Part shown: positions 27,601-35,696 of the stretch, one piece after another
How the letters are laid out: each line of letters begins with the position of its first letter
Position numbering within the stretch: position 1 is the stretch's first letter
From: Pseudomonas farsensis
GTDB taxonomy: Bacteria; Pseudomonadota; Gammaproteobacteria; Pseudomonadales; Pseudomonadaceae
Direction of reading: 5' to 3'
Assembly (NCBI RefSeq): GCF_014268805.2
Contig: NZ_JABWRF020000002.1
Location: 62,001 to 126,000 of the forward strand
Length of the DNA: 64,000 bases
Program-made: the position numbers and the translations under genes
Notes under the pieces: generated by a model
The model's input: the letters and a program-made list of their open reading frames with translations, nothing else
Database searches by the model: none
Told to the model about the DNA's origin: nothing

Positions 27601-28619
27601 CCGTGTACCAGGTGGCCATCGCCGAGGGCGAGGAGATCAAGCGCGGCACCTTCGTCATGCCGACGCTGATCGAGCTGGAAAGCTTCGACGAGCTCAAGCG
27701 CGAGATCTTCGGCCCGGTGCTGCACGTGGTGCGCTACAACCGCAAGGACCTCGACCAGTTGATCGAACAGATCAACGCTTCGGGCTACGGCCTGACCTTG
27801 GGCGTGCATACCCGCATCGACGAGACCATCGCCAAGGTGGTGGGCAACGTCAACGCTGGCAACATGTACGTCAACCGCAACATCGTGGGTGCGGTGGTCG
27901 GCGTGCAGCCGTTCGGTGGTGAAGGCCTGTCCGGCACCGGCCCGAAAGCCGGCGGCCCGCTGTACCTGTACCGCCTGCTGTCGACCCGCCCGACTGACGC
28001 CATTGCCCGCCACTTCGCGCGTACTGACGGCGAAGCCAAAATCGACACCGCCCTTCGCGACCAGCAGCTCAAGCCGCTGAACGCGCTCAAGACCTGGGCC
28101 GAAGGCAACCAGCTCGGCGACCTCGCTGCCCTGTGCGCGCAGTTCGCCGAGCAGACGCAAAGCGGCATCACCCGTGTACTGCCTGGCCCGACCGGTGAGC
28201 GCAACACTTACTCAGTACTGCCGCGTGAGCATGTGCTGTGCCTGGCCGACAACGAAGCCGACCTGCAGGCGCAACTGGCAGCAGTGCTGGCGGTCGGCAG
28301 CGCTGCGGTGTTCCAGGACGGCGAGCCGGCCAAAGCCCTGCGTGGTCGCCTGCCGAAGGAAGTGCAAGCCAAGGTCAAGCTGGTTGCCGACTGGAACAAG
28401 GACGAAGTGGCCTTCGACGCGGTCATTCACCACGGCGACTCGGACCAGCTGCGCGGCATCTGCGAACAGGTGGCCAAGCGTGCCGGGGCGATCGTTGGCG
28501 TACACGGGCTGTCGAGTGGCGATCACCAGATAGCCCTGGAGCGCCTGGTGATCGAGCGGGCGGTGAGTGTGAATACCGCGGCGGCCGGCGGCAATGCCAG
28601 CTTGATGACGATCGGCTGA
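24666..28619 (+). CDS. putA: Trifunctional PutA: proline dehydrogenase, glutamate-semialdehyde dehydrogenase and transcriptional repressor
   Basis: A 1317-residue protein that oxidises proline to glutamate at the membrane and represses put genes when proline is low. Residues 1-47 form a ribbon-helix-helix DNA-binding domain (TTTLGVKLDDPTRERLKAAA). The proline dehydrogenase barrel spans about 260-570, with the FAD/substrate motif RLVKGAYWDSEIKRAQ. The aldehyde dehydrogenase domain spans about 650-1110, with PWNFPLAIFSGQVAAALAAG, Glu881 in AETGG and the catalytic Cys915 in AGQRCSALR. A C-terminal domain follows. Start ATG at 24666 has a GAGGATAAGAA leader. Length equals E. coli PutA (1320). Confidence 0.98.
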   Translation: MATTTLGVKLDDPTRERLKAAAQSIDRTPHWLIKQAIFNYLEKLEGGATLQDLNGQAANLGDDAGEVAADHAHQCFLEFAESILPQSVLRSAITAAYRRPEQEVVPMLLEQARLPAAQAEATNKLAATLADKLRNQKSAGGRAGIVQGLLQEFSLSSQEGVALMCLAEALLRIPDKGTRDALIRDKISTGNWQPHLGNSPSLFVNAATWGLLLTGKLVSTHNESGLTSSLTRIIGKSGEPMIRKGVDMAMRLMGEQFVTGETIAEALANASKFESKGFRYSYDMLGEAALTEHDAQKYLASYEQAIHSIGKASHGRGIYEGPGISIKLSALHPRYSRAQYERVMSELYPRLLSLTLLAKQYDIGLNIDAEEADRLELSLDLLERLCFEPSLAGWNGIGFVIQAYQKRCPYVIDYVIDLAKRSRHRLMIRLVKGAYWDSEIKRAQVEGLEGYPVYTRKVYTDISYIACARKLLAVPEAIYPQFATHNAHTLAAIYQLAGQNYYPGQYEFQCLHGMGEPLYEQVVGKVAEGKLNRPCRVYAPVGTHETLLAYLVRRLLENGANTSFVNRVADHSLSIQELVADPVLSIERMATQEGGIGLPHPRIPMPRELYGNERANSAGIDLANEHRLASLSCALLATAHNDWKASPLLGCAASEEPAAPVLNPSDQRDVVGHVQEATVADVNNAVQCAVNAAPIWQATPPAERAAILERAADLMEADIQPLMGLLVREAGKTYANAIAEVREAVDFLRYYAVQARNDLRNDNCRPLGPVVCISPWNFPLAIFSGQVAAALAAGNPVLAKPAEQTPLVAAQAVRLLLDAGIPEGVLQLLPGRGETVGAGLVGDERVKGVMFTGSTEVARLLQRNIAGRLDNQGRPIPLIAETGGQNAMIVDSSALTEQVVIDVVSSAFDSAGQRCSALRVLCLQEDSADRVIEMLKGAMAESRLGNPERLSVDIGPVIDAEAKAGIEKHIQGMREKGRAVYQVAIAEGEEIKRGTFVMPTLIELESFDELKREIFGPVLHVVRYNRKDLDQLIEQINASGYGLTLGVHTRIDETIAKVVGNVNAGNMYVNRNIVGAVVGVQPFGGEGLSGTGPKAGGPLYLYRLLSTRPTDAIARHFARTDGEAKIDTALRDQQLKPLNALKTWAEGNQLGDLAALCAQFAEQTQSGITRVLPGPTGERNTYSVLPREHVLCLADNEADLQAQLAAVLAVGSAAVFQDGEPAKALRGRLPKEVQAKVKLVADWNKDEVAFDAVIHHGDSDQLRGICEQVAKRAGAIVGVHGLSSGDHQIALERLVIERAVSVNTAAAGGNASLMTIG

Positions 28620-28637
28620 CGCTGACAGGCAACATTG

Positions 28638-28667
28638 AAAGGGAGGCCAACTTGGCCTCCCTTTTTT
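28638..28667 (+). terminator. Rho-independent terminator of putA
   Basis: AAAGGGAGGCCAA (28638-28650) pairs with TTGGCCTCCCTTT (28652-28664) and runs into a T-tract (28662-28667), 19 bp after the putA stop. A strong intrinsic terminator. Confidence 0.95.
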
Positions 28668-28727
28668 GTGGCGCTGTGATTGCGAGTGTTTGCCGAAGCT
28701 ACGTCAGCGCCTGCCAGATCTGATCCC

Positions 28728-28843
28728 GTGTAGGCGCGGCCTTGTGTCGCGACGGGCTGCAAAGCAGCCCCAGCCATTTTGCATGAAGCTAAGATCCTGG
28801 GGCTGCTACGCAACCCTTTCGCGACACAAGGCCGCTCCTACAC
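28728..28843. repeat. Long inverted repeat (family B), imperfect arms
   Basis: GTGTAGGCGCGGCCTTGTGT at the left end and ACACAAGGCCGCTCCTACAC at the right end are the arms of a diverged copy of the element at 21683, with substitutions in both arms and a loop that includes AAGATCCTGGGG as in the other copies. Confidence 0.88.
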
Positions 28844-28883
28844 TGACCGCGTAAAACGGCATCGATGTAGTGGCAAGCCACAA

Positions 28884-28914
28884 CGTGGGAGCGGGTTTGA
28901 CCCGCGAAGAGGCC
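28884..28914. repeat. Single REP unit
   Basis: CGTGGGAGCGGGTTTGACCCGCGAAGAGGCC contains the classic P. putida REP self-complementary core (GCGGGTTTGACCCGC), here without an inverted partner. It lies between putA and the small ORF at 29008. Confidence 0.8.
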
Positions 28915-29007
28915 ATAACGGCCAGTACCACGCTCAACGCTCCATCCCCAACTCCGCATAGACTCCTCCCCACTGCTTGCAGCAAAACGCATTAGATGGA
29001 GAGCGAT

Positions 29008-29181
29008 ATGACTGCGAAAGAATCCAACAAATCCAAGGCCGGCAATCCTCACATTGAGGCAGCCCAACGCATCCGCCAGCTCGCCCAGATATTGTCTGAA
29101 GACCCTGCCGAAGCTAGAGCATTTCGCGAAAAGACGGGGGTTTTCACCGCGAGTGGAGAGCTCAAGGAGCCTTACCGCTAG
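29008..29181 (+). CDS. Small hypothetical protein (57 residues)
   Basis: An ORF from ATG 29008 with a good SD (GGAGAG at 28998-29003). The product is soluble and charged, ending AREFREKTGVF-like sequence (AEARAFREKTGVFTASGELKEPYR is split here as AEARAFREKTGVF and TASGELKEPYR). The composition, a helical central part (AAQRIRQLAQILSEDPAEA) and a well-placed SD suggest a real gene. I recall small pseudomonad proteins ending in a similar LxxPYR motif, but no function is known. An in-frame ATG at 28996 overlaps the SD and is less likely. The 220 bp that follow, to the acyl-CoA dehydrogenase, hold no gene I can support. Confidence 0.6.
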   Translation: MTAKESNKSKAGNPHIEAAQRIRQLAQILSEDPAEARAFREKTGVFTASGELKEPYR

Positions 29182-29401
29182 ATGTATCAGCAACTTCTTT
29201 CGACAGGAAACGCACGTCCAACTGTGCGTACGTGATTTCAACTGCATAAAAGGCTTCTTTCGGCCGCTGGAATCTAACGGTGCGTTGTTTTTGGCCTGAC
29301 AGCTATCGCGCTCTCCCCTCCACCATCACCTGAATCAATCATGGTATCCACCCCCAATCTGCGCTCCTAGACTCGCAGCATCCCGCCCCAGGACCGCGAC
29401 C

Positions 29402-31198
29402 ATGCCCGACACCCTGCTCTGCCCGCGCAACCTCGCCTTCGAACTCTACGAAGTGCTCGACGCCGAGGCCCTGACCCAACGCCCGCGCTTCGCCGAACAC
29501 ACCCGCGAAACCTTCGACGCAGCCCTGGGCACCGCGCGCAGCATCGCCGAGAAGTACTTCGCCCCGCACAACCGCAAGGCCGACGAGCACGAACCGCGCT
29601 ATGTAGACGGCCGCGCCGAGTTGATCGAGGAAGTGAAACCGGCTGTAGATGCGTTTCTGCAAGCAGGCTTTCTAAACGCCAACCGCGATTTCGATGCCGG
29701 CGGCATGCAACTGCCCAGCCTGGTATCGCAAGCCTGCTTCGCGCACTTTCAGGCCGCCAACGCAGGCACCACGGCGTATCCGTTCCTGACCATGGGTGCC
29801 GCGAACCTGATCGAGACCTTCGGCAGCGATGAGCAAAAGCGCCTGTTCCTGCAACCCATGATCGAGGGCCGCTACTTCGGCACCATGGCCCTGACCGAAC
29901 CCCACGCCGGCTCCTCGCTGGCCGATATCCGCACCCGCGCAGAACCCGCTGGCGACGGCACCTATCGGCTCAAGGGCAACAAGATTTTCATCTCCGGTGG
30001 CGACCACGAATTGTCCGAGAACATCGTGCACATGGTGCTGGCCAAGCTCCCCGACGCACCGCCTGGCGTCAAAGGCATCTCGCTGTTCATCGTGCCCAAG
30101 TACCGGGTCAACCACGATGCCAGCCTGGGGCCGCGCAACGACGTGGTACTGGCTGGGCTGTTCCACAAGATGGGCTGGCGCGGCACCACGTCGGCGGCGC
30201 TGAACTTCGGCGACCAAGGCCAGTGCGTGGGGTACCTGGTTGGCCAGCCGCACCAGGGCCTGGCGTGCATGTTCCAGATGATGAACGAGGCGCGCATCGG
30301 CGTCGGCATGGGTGCGGTCATGCTCGGTTACGCCGGCTACCTGTACTCGCTGGAGTACGCGCGCCAGCGCACGCAAGGCCGTACGCCGGACAACAAGGAC
30401 CCGCACAGCCCAGCCGTGCCGATCATCGCCCACAGTGACGTGAAGCGCATGCTGCTGGCGCAGAAGGCGTATGTAGAGGGCGCGTTCGACTTGGGCCTTT
30501 ACGCCGCACGGCTGTTCGATGACACCCACACCGCGCCCGACGCCACCGCGCGCACCCAGGCCCAGCAACTGCTCGACCTGCTGACCCCGGTGGTCAAGTC
30601 CTGGCCCTCGGCCTACTGCCTCAAGGCCAATGAACTGGCGATCCAGATCCTCGGCGGCCATGGCTACACCCGCGAATACCCGGTGGAGCAGTACTACCGC
30701 GACAACCGCCTGAACCCGATCCATGAAGGCACCGAGGGCATTCAGTCGCTCGACCTGCTGGGCCGCAAGCTGGCGCAAGGCGGCGGGGCCGGCCTCAAGC
30801 TCCTGGTGCGTTCAATGGCCGGCACCTGCGAGCGGGCCAGCCATCACCCCAACCTCGACGCCCTGCGCCAGCCACTGGAGCAACTGGTCAACCGCCTGCA
30901 AGGAGTGACCCTGGCGCTGCTCGGCGACCTGGCACAAGGCAAGGTCGCCGGTGCCCTGGCCAACTCGGCGCTGTACCTCAAGGCCTTCGGCCACTGTGTG
31001 ATCGGCTGGCGCTGGCTGGAGCAGGCGATACACGCAGAAGTCGGCCTGCTCAACGGCAACGAGCGCGACTTCTACCTCGGCAAACTGCAAGCGGCGCGTT
31101 ATTTCCTCACCTGGGAACTACCGCCCTGCCATAATGACCTCGCATTGCTCGAGGCCCGCGACGACACGTGCCTGAGCATGCAAGAGGGGTGGTTCTAG
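29402..31198 (+). CDS. Acyl-CoA dehydrogenase, large (about 600-residue) subfamily with C-terminal extension
   Basis: A 598-residue FAD acyl-CoA dehydrogenase of the type annotated in many proteobacteria beside the MMPA-CoA dehydrogenase DmdC group. The core motifs are GTMALTEPHAGSSLADIRT (FAD/substrate site), YRLKGNKIFISGGDHE, NEARIGVGMGAVMLGYAGYL, QILGGHGYTREYPVEQYYRD and NPIHEGTEGIQSLDLLGRK with the presumed catalytic Glu in HEGTEG. An N-terminal cap of about 35 residues (NLAFELYEVLDAEALTQ) and a C-terminal helical domain are characteristic of the long subfamily. The chain-length specificity is unknown. It is followed after 30 bp by the TldD-like gene, possibly one transcript. Confidence 0.93.
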   Translation: MPDTLLCPRNLAFELYEVLDAEALTQRPRFAEHTRETFDAALGTARSIAEKYFAPHNRKADEHEPRYVDGRAELIEEVKPAVDAFLQAGFLNANRDFDAGGMQLPSLVSQACFAHFQAANAGTTAYPFLTMGAANLIETFGSDEQKRLFLQPMIEGRYFGTMALTEPHAGSSLADIRTRAEPAGDGTYRLKGNKIFISGGDHELSENIVHMVLAKLPDAPPGVKGISLFIVPKYRVNHDASLGPRNDVVLAGLFHKMGWRGTTSAALNFGDQGQCVGYLVGQPHQGLACMFQMMNEARIGVGMGAVMLGYAGYLYSLEYARQRTQGRTPDNKDPHSPAVPIIAHSDVKRMLLAQKAYVEGAFDLGLYAARLFDDTHTAPDATARTQAQQLLDLLTPVVKSWPSAYCLKANELAIQILGGHGYTREYPVEQYYRDNRLNPIHEGTEGIQSLDLLGRKLAQGGGAGLKLLVRSMAGTCERASHHPNLDALRQPLEQLVNRLQGVTLALLGDLAQGKVAGALANSALYLKAFGHCVIGWRWLEQAIHAEVGLLNGNERDFYLGKLQAARYFLTWELPPCHNDLALLEARDDTCLSMQEGWF

Positions 31199-31228
31199 GG
31201 GGAGCCACCGCGCACCGGAGGTTGTCCC

Positions 31229-32671
31229 ATGTTCGATTCCAGCGCCCTGCTGCGCCAGCGTTTCGCTGCGCTGCGCAGCACGGCCGAAGTGTTCTCGCTT
31301 CGCCATGTGAAGCAATCGCACCAGTCGCTTTCGGTTCGCCGCAACGTTGCCGAACCGCCGTACTTCAGCCAGGACGAAGGCGCGATGCTCAGCGTGCGGG
31401 TCAACGGCGTCGAGGCCTACGCGGCCACCGCCGACCTGTCGCAAAGCGGCCTGCAACGTGCCCTGGAACAGGCCGAGGCGCTGGCCCGGCAAATCCGCCC
31501 GCACAGCCTGCTCGACCTTAGCGGCCAGCCCGCCCCGAGCCAGCGCCACGACCACCTCTCGCCCAACCTCGACCAGCCCTTGCCGCCGCTTGCCGAGTGC
31601 CTGCAACTGCTCGCCGCAGAGTCGGCCAGCGTGCCCAAGGACAGCCGCCTGGTGGACTGGCAGGCAAGCCTGGGCATCACCCATGTCGAGCAAACCTACC
31701 TCAACAGCGCCGGCGCCGAACTGCGCCACGCCCAGCGCTTCGTGTTCCCAGGCCTTGGGGTAACTGCAAGCGACGGCGCAGACAGCCAAAGCCGTACCTT
31801 GGGCCGGGAAAACTTCGGCCAGCAAGGCGGCTTCGATGTGGTCGAGCGCTGCGGCCTGATTGGCGCCGCTGGTCACGTTGCCGACCAGGCCCTGCAACTG
31901 CTGCTGGCGCCCAACACGCCAAGCGGGGTGCGTGACCTGCTGCTGATGCCCGACCAGATGATGCTGCAGATTCACGAGTCCATCGGCCATCCGCTGGAAA
32001 TGGACCGCATTCTGGGGGATGAACGCAATTACGCCGGCACCAGCTTCGTCAAGGCCGAGGACTTCGGCCGCCTGCAATACGGCTCCACGCTGCTCAACGT
32101 GACCTTCGACCCCGGTATTGGCGAAGAACTCGCAAGCTACGCCTTCGACGACGATGGCACTCCGGCCAACAAGCAGTTCCTGATTCGCGACGGCCTGCTG
32201 GTGCGCCCGCTCGGTGGGGCGCTGTCGCAACTGCGCTCCGGCCTCGATGGCGTTGCCAACAGCCGGGCATGCAGTTGGAACCGCGCGCCCATCGACCGCA
32301 TGGCCAACCTCAATATCGAGCCTGGCGACCAGTCGCTTGAACAACTGATCGGCGGCATCGAGCATGGCATCCTGATGCGCACCAATCGCTCATGGTCCAT
32401 CGATGACGCGCGCAACAAGTTCCAGTTTGGCTGCGAGTGGGGCCAACTGATCGAAAACGGCGAACTCAAGGGCGTGGTGAAAAACCCCAACTACCGCGGC
32501 ATTTCTGCAGGCTTCTGGCGCAACCTGTCGGCGGTGGGCGACCGCAGCACCTTCCAGGTACTGGGCACGCCCAACTGCGGCAAGGGCGAACCCAACCAGG
32601 TGGTGCGCGTGGGCCACGCTTCGCCGGCCTGCGTGTTCCGCCAGATCGACGTATTCGGAGGGGACGCCTGA
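31229..32671 (+). CDS. TldD/PmbA family metallopeptidase, TldD-type catalytic subunit
   Basis: A 480-residue TldD-like protease subunit. The metal motif HESIGH at residues 249-254 (HExxxH, in LQIHESIGHPLEMDRIL) is intact, and a C-terminal Cys in SPACVFRQID could be the third zinc ligand as in E. coli TldD. TldD-TldE heterodimers degrade unfolded peptides, mature microcin B17 and process CcdA. The partner gene starts within the last codon of this one (TGATG at 32669-32673), the typical arrangement of a coupled pair. The reading frame begins ATGTTCGATTCC after a GGAGG SD. It may be a paralogue of the canonical tldD, which cannot be checked here. Confidence 0.9.
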   Translation: MFDSSALLRQRFAALRSTAEVFSLRHVKQSHQSLSVRRNVAEPPYFSQDEGAMLSVRVNGVEAYAATADLSQSGLQRALEQAEALARQIRPHSLLDLSGQPAPSQRHDHLSPNLDQPLPPLAECLQLLAAESASVPKDSRLVDWQASLGITHVEQTYLNSAGAELRHAQRFVFPGLGVTASDGADSQSRTLGRENFGQQGGFDVVERCGLIGAAGHVADQALQLLLAPNTPSGVRDLLLMPDQMMLQIHESIGHPLEMDRILGDERNYAGTSFVKAEDFGRLQYGSTLLNVTFDPGIGEELASYAFDDDGTPANKQFLIRDGLLVRPLGGALSQLRSGLDGVANSRACSWNRAPIDRMANLNIEPGDQSLEQLIGGIEHGILMRTNRSWSIDDARNKFQFGCEWGQLIENGELKGVVKNPNYRGISAGFWRNLSAVGDRSTFQVLGTPNCGKGEPNQVVRVGHASPACVFRQIDVFGGDA

Positions 32672-33999
32672 TGAGCACTTATCAACAACGCTTCGAGGGC
32701 CTGCTCGGGGCCTTGCGCGCAGCGCTGCAACCGGGCGAGCAGTTCACCCTCGGCTACAGCGCCGAACAGTCGCAGTTTGTCCGCTTCAACCACGCCCAGG
32801 TACGCCAGGCCGGGGTGGTGAGCCAGGCCAGCGTGCAACTGCGCCTGGTCAGCGATGGCCGGCAAGCCGAGCAGCAGATCACCTTGGGCGACGACGCCGA
32901 ACTTGACCGCCAGCGCCTGTACGAAGCCCTGGCGCAACTGCGCCAGACCTTGCCCCTGCTGGCGCTTGACCCGTACCTGAGCCTTGATCAGAACGCCTGG
33001 CGCAGTGACAGCCTGCAGCAACAGCCGCTGCCGGAGCTGGACGAGGTGCTGGCCGGCGTCGCACACGAAGCCGGCCAGCTCGACCTGGTCGGTATCTATG
33101 CCGCAGGCCCCATCTGCCGGGGCTTTGCCAGCTCGTTCGGGGCCTTTGGCTGGCACCAGGCCAATAGTTTCAACTTCGACTTCAGCCTGTTCCACAGCAA
33201 TGGCCAGGCGGTGAAGGCCAACTACGCCGGCCAGCAGTGGAGCAGCGACACCTTCGCCGCACGCCTGCGCCAGGCCCGCGAGCAGCTGCAGCACCTGGGC
33301 CGCGCGCCGATCACCCTCAAGCCCGGCAGCTACCGCGCCTACCTGGCCCCGGCGGCCATGGACGAAATCGCCGGCATGCTGTGCTGGGGCGGGTTTTCCG
33401 CACAGGCGCTGGCTACCGGCAACAGCGCGCTGCAACGGCTGTACAGCGGTGATGCGCAGTTGAGCCCACTGGTGAGCTTCAGCGAGCAGGTAAGCGGCTC
33501 GCTCAGCCCGGCGTTCTCTGACGAAGGCTCGCCACGCCGCGACCTGCGCCTGATCGTCGAAGGGCAGGCGCAGGAGCGGCTGGTCAGTGCGCGCAGCGCG
33601 GCCGAGTTCGAGTTGGCGGCCAATGGCGCCGACAGCTATGAATCGCCCTGCGCGCTCAGCCTGGCGCCGGGCGATTTGCCCAGCGCGCAGGTGCTTGAGC
33701 GCCTGGGTACCGGGCTGTATATCAGCAACCTGTGGTACCTGAACTACTCGGACCTGCCCGCCGCACGCATGACCGGGCTGACCCGCTTCGCCACCTTCTG
33801 GGTAGAAAACGGGCAGATCCAGGGGCCGGTGAGCACCATGCGCTTCGATGACAGCCTGTACAGTTTGCTGGGCAGCCAACTGGAGGCGCTGACCTGCGAG
33901 CGCGAGATGATCCTCTCGACCAGCACCTATAGCCAGCGCAGCACTGGATCGAGTCATCTGCCCGGCGCGCTGGTCAGAGGGTTGACCCTGACATTGTGA
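32671..33999 (+). CDS. TldE/PmbA-type non-catalytic partner subunit
   Basis: A 442-residue member of the TldD/PmbA family that lacks the HExxxH motif, as TldE/PmbA proteins do. Family features are FTLGYSAEQSQFVRFNHAQVRQAG near the N-terminus (a pattern shared with TldD), GSFRAYL-like sequence KPGSYRAYLAPAAMDEIAG, and the C-terminal GLYISNLWYLNYSDLPAARMTG and MILSTSTYSQRSTGSSHLPG. The ATG at 32671 has an SD (GGAGGGGA). Coupled translation with the TldD-like gene implies a 1:1 complex. The open frame extends upstream but that part is inside the TldD gene. Confidence 0.9.
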   Translation: MSTYQQRFEGLLGALRAALQPGEQFTLGYSAEQSQFVRFNHAQVRQAGVVSQASVQLRLVSDGRQAEQQITLGDDAELDRQRLYEALAQLRQTLPLLALDPYLSLDQNAWRSDSLQQQPLPELDEVLAGVAHEAGQLDLVGIYAAGPICRGFASSFGAFGWHQANSFNFDFSLFHSNGQAVKANYAGQQWSSDTFAARLRQAREQLQHLGRAPITLKPGSYRAYLAPAAMDEIAGMLCWGGFSAQALATGNSALQRLYSGDAQLSPLVSFSEQVSGSLSPAFSDEGSPRRDLRLIVEGQAQERLVSARSAAEFELAANGADSYESPCALSLAPGDLPSAQVLERLGTGLYISNLWYLNYSDLPAARMTGLTRFATFWVENGQIQGPVSTMRFDDSLYSLLGSQLEALTCEREMILSTSTYSQRSTGSSHLPGALVRGLTLTL

Positions 34000-34016
34000 T
34001 CGACAGGCCTGGCCCT

Positions 34017-34168
34017 ATCGCAGGCTGTCGCCAGCTCCCACAGAGACCGAGTTGCCCTGGGTTTCTGCAGTTTGCCTGGATCCCTATGGGAGCTTCCACT
34101 GAGACCGAGTTGTCCTGGGTTTCTGCAGCTTGCCTGGATCCCTGTGGGAGCTGGCGACAGCCTGCGAT
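34017..34168. repeat. REP pair (family C) enclosing a 58-bp tandem duplication
   Basis: Outer arms ATCGCAGGCTGTCGCCAGCT (from 34017) and AGCTGGCGACAGCCTGCGAT (to 34168) are inverted. Between them two direct copies of a 58-bp unit (34033-34090 and 34091-34148) differ at five positions. It occupies the gap between the PmbA-like gene and the MFS gene. Confidence 0.9.
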
Positions 34169-34206
34169 GAGGCCAGAACAGCCAATACAGCACAGAGAGG
34201 TTAGCC

Positions 34207-35634
34207 ATGCCCGACCGCGCCCCACTTGACCCCGTCACCGCCCGCTGGCTGCCTTGGGTGGTGGCCATCGCCTTCTTCATGCAGTCACTCGACGGCACCA
34301 TCCTCAACACCGCGCTGCCGGCCATGGCCCGCTCGCTGGCCGAGGACCCGCTGCGCATGCAGGGGGTGATCATCGCCTACATGCTCACCGTGGCCCTGCT
34401 GATCCCGGCCTCGGGCTGGATCGCCGACCGCTTCGGCACCAAGCGCATCTTCTTCGGCGCCATCCTGCTGTTCAGCTTCGGCTCGCTGCTGTGCGCCATG
34501 GCCAACAGCCTCGGCTTCCTGATCTTTGCCCGCATCGTCCAGGGCCTGGGCGGCGCGCTGATGCTGCCGGTCGGGCGGCTGGTGGTGCTGCGGGCCTACC
34601 CGCGCACTGAGCTGGTGCGCATCATGAGCTTCATCACCATCCCCGGCCTGCTCGGCCCGCTGCTGGGCCCGACCGTCGGCGGCTGGCTGGTGGAGATCCT
34701 CAGCTGGCACTGGATCTTCCTGCTCAACCTGCCGGTGGGCATGCTCGGCTGCTATGCGGTGTGGAAATTCATCCCCGACCTGCGCGGGGCCGAGCGCACC
34801 CGCTTCGACGGCCAGGGTTTCCTGCTGTTTGGCGCAGCGATGGTGCTGATCACCATCGCCATGGAAGGCCTGGGCGAGCTGCACCTGCCGCACCTGCGGG
34901 TGATGCTGTTGCTGTTCGCAGGCCTGGCCTGCCTTGCCGCCTACTGGCTGCGCGCCGGGCGCGACCCCGAGCCGTTGTTCTCGCCATCGCTGTTTCGCGT
35001 GCGCACCTTTGCCATCGGCATCCTCGGCAACCTGTTCGCCCGCCTGGGCAGCGGCGCCCTGCCGTTTCTGGTGCCGCTGCTGTTGCAGGTGGCGCTGGGC
35101 TACTCGCCCGCCCAGGCCGGCATGAGCATGATCCCGCTCGCCGCCGCCGCCATGGTGGCCAAGTCGGTGGCGCGGCCGCTGATCGAACACCTGGGCTATC
35201 GCATCGTGCTCACTGGTAACACGCTGTTGCTGGGTATCCTGCTGGCAAGCCTGGGGCTGGTCGATGAACAGACCCCATACGCCCTGCTGCTGACCCAACT
35301 GGCACTGCTGGGGGCGGTAAACTCGATGCAGTTCACGGCGATGAACACCGTCACCCTGATCGACCTGGACGATGCCAGCGCCAGCAGTGGCAACAGTCTG
35401 CTGTCGGTGGTGGCGCAGCTTTCGCTGAGCCTGGGCGTGGCCTGCGCCGGCGCGCTGCTCGGCGGTTTCACGGCCGCAGGCAACGCCGACGGGGTAGAAA
35501 CCACACTGGGCGCGTTCCAGCTGACCTTCGTCACCATCGGCGTCATGGCCATGTTGGCCGCGGCGATCTTCATGCAACTGTCGCCGACGGATGGAAGGCG
35601 TGCCCGTCGTCCGGAACAACATGTAGAGCCGTAG
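34207..35634 (+). CDS. MFS drug:H+ antiporter of the DHA2 (EmrB/QacA) family
   Basis: A 475-residue transporter with 13-14 hydrophobic segments. Diagnostic blocks are ASPARTATE-containing FFMQSLDGTILNTALPAMA in helix 1, GWIADRFGTKRIFF (motif A), ARIVQGLGGALMLPVGRLVVLRAYP (motif B) and GPTVGGWLVEILSWHWIFLLNLPVG (motif C of antiporters). It resembles MdtD-type members. The substrate is unknown. The start ATG at 34207 has AGAGAGG upstream. It is upstream of dbpA on the same strand with a 62-bp gap. Confidence 0.92.
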   Translation: MPDRAPLDPVTARWLPWVVAIAFFMQSLDGTILNTALPAMARSLAEDPLRMQGVIIAYMLTVALLIPASGWIADRFGTKRIFFGAILLFSFGSLLCAMANSLGFLIFARIVQGLGGALMLPVGRLVVLRAYPRTELVRIMSFITIPGLLGPLLGPTVGGWLVEILSWHWIFLLNLPVGMLGCYAVWKFIPDLRGAERTRFDGQGFLLFGAAMVLITIAMEGLGELHLPHLRVMLLLFAGLACLAAYWLRAGRDPEPLFSPSLFRVRTFAIGILGNLFARLGSGALPFLVPLLLQVALGYSPAQAGMSMIPLAAAAMVAKSVARPLIEHLGYRIVLTGNTLLLGILLASLGLVDEQTPYALLLTQLALLGAVNSMQFTAMNTVTLIDLDDASASSGNSLLSVVAQLSLSLGVACAGALLGGFTAAGNADGVETTLGAFQLTFVTIGVMAMLAAAIFMQLSPTDGRRARRPEQHVEP

Positions 35635-35696
35635 GGTGAATGGCCACGAGGCTGGTAGACTGTGCGACATTTTTCGCATCGCCGCAGGCCCGCCTC

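Noticed and set aside
35640..35696. Upstream ATG extension of dbpA
   Set aside because: It adds 19 residues without family similarity; the GTG at 35697 gives the usual length and N-terminus.
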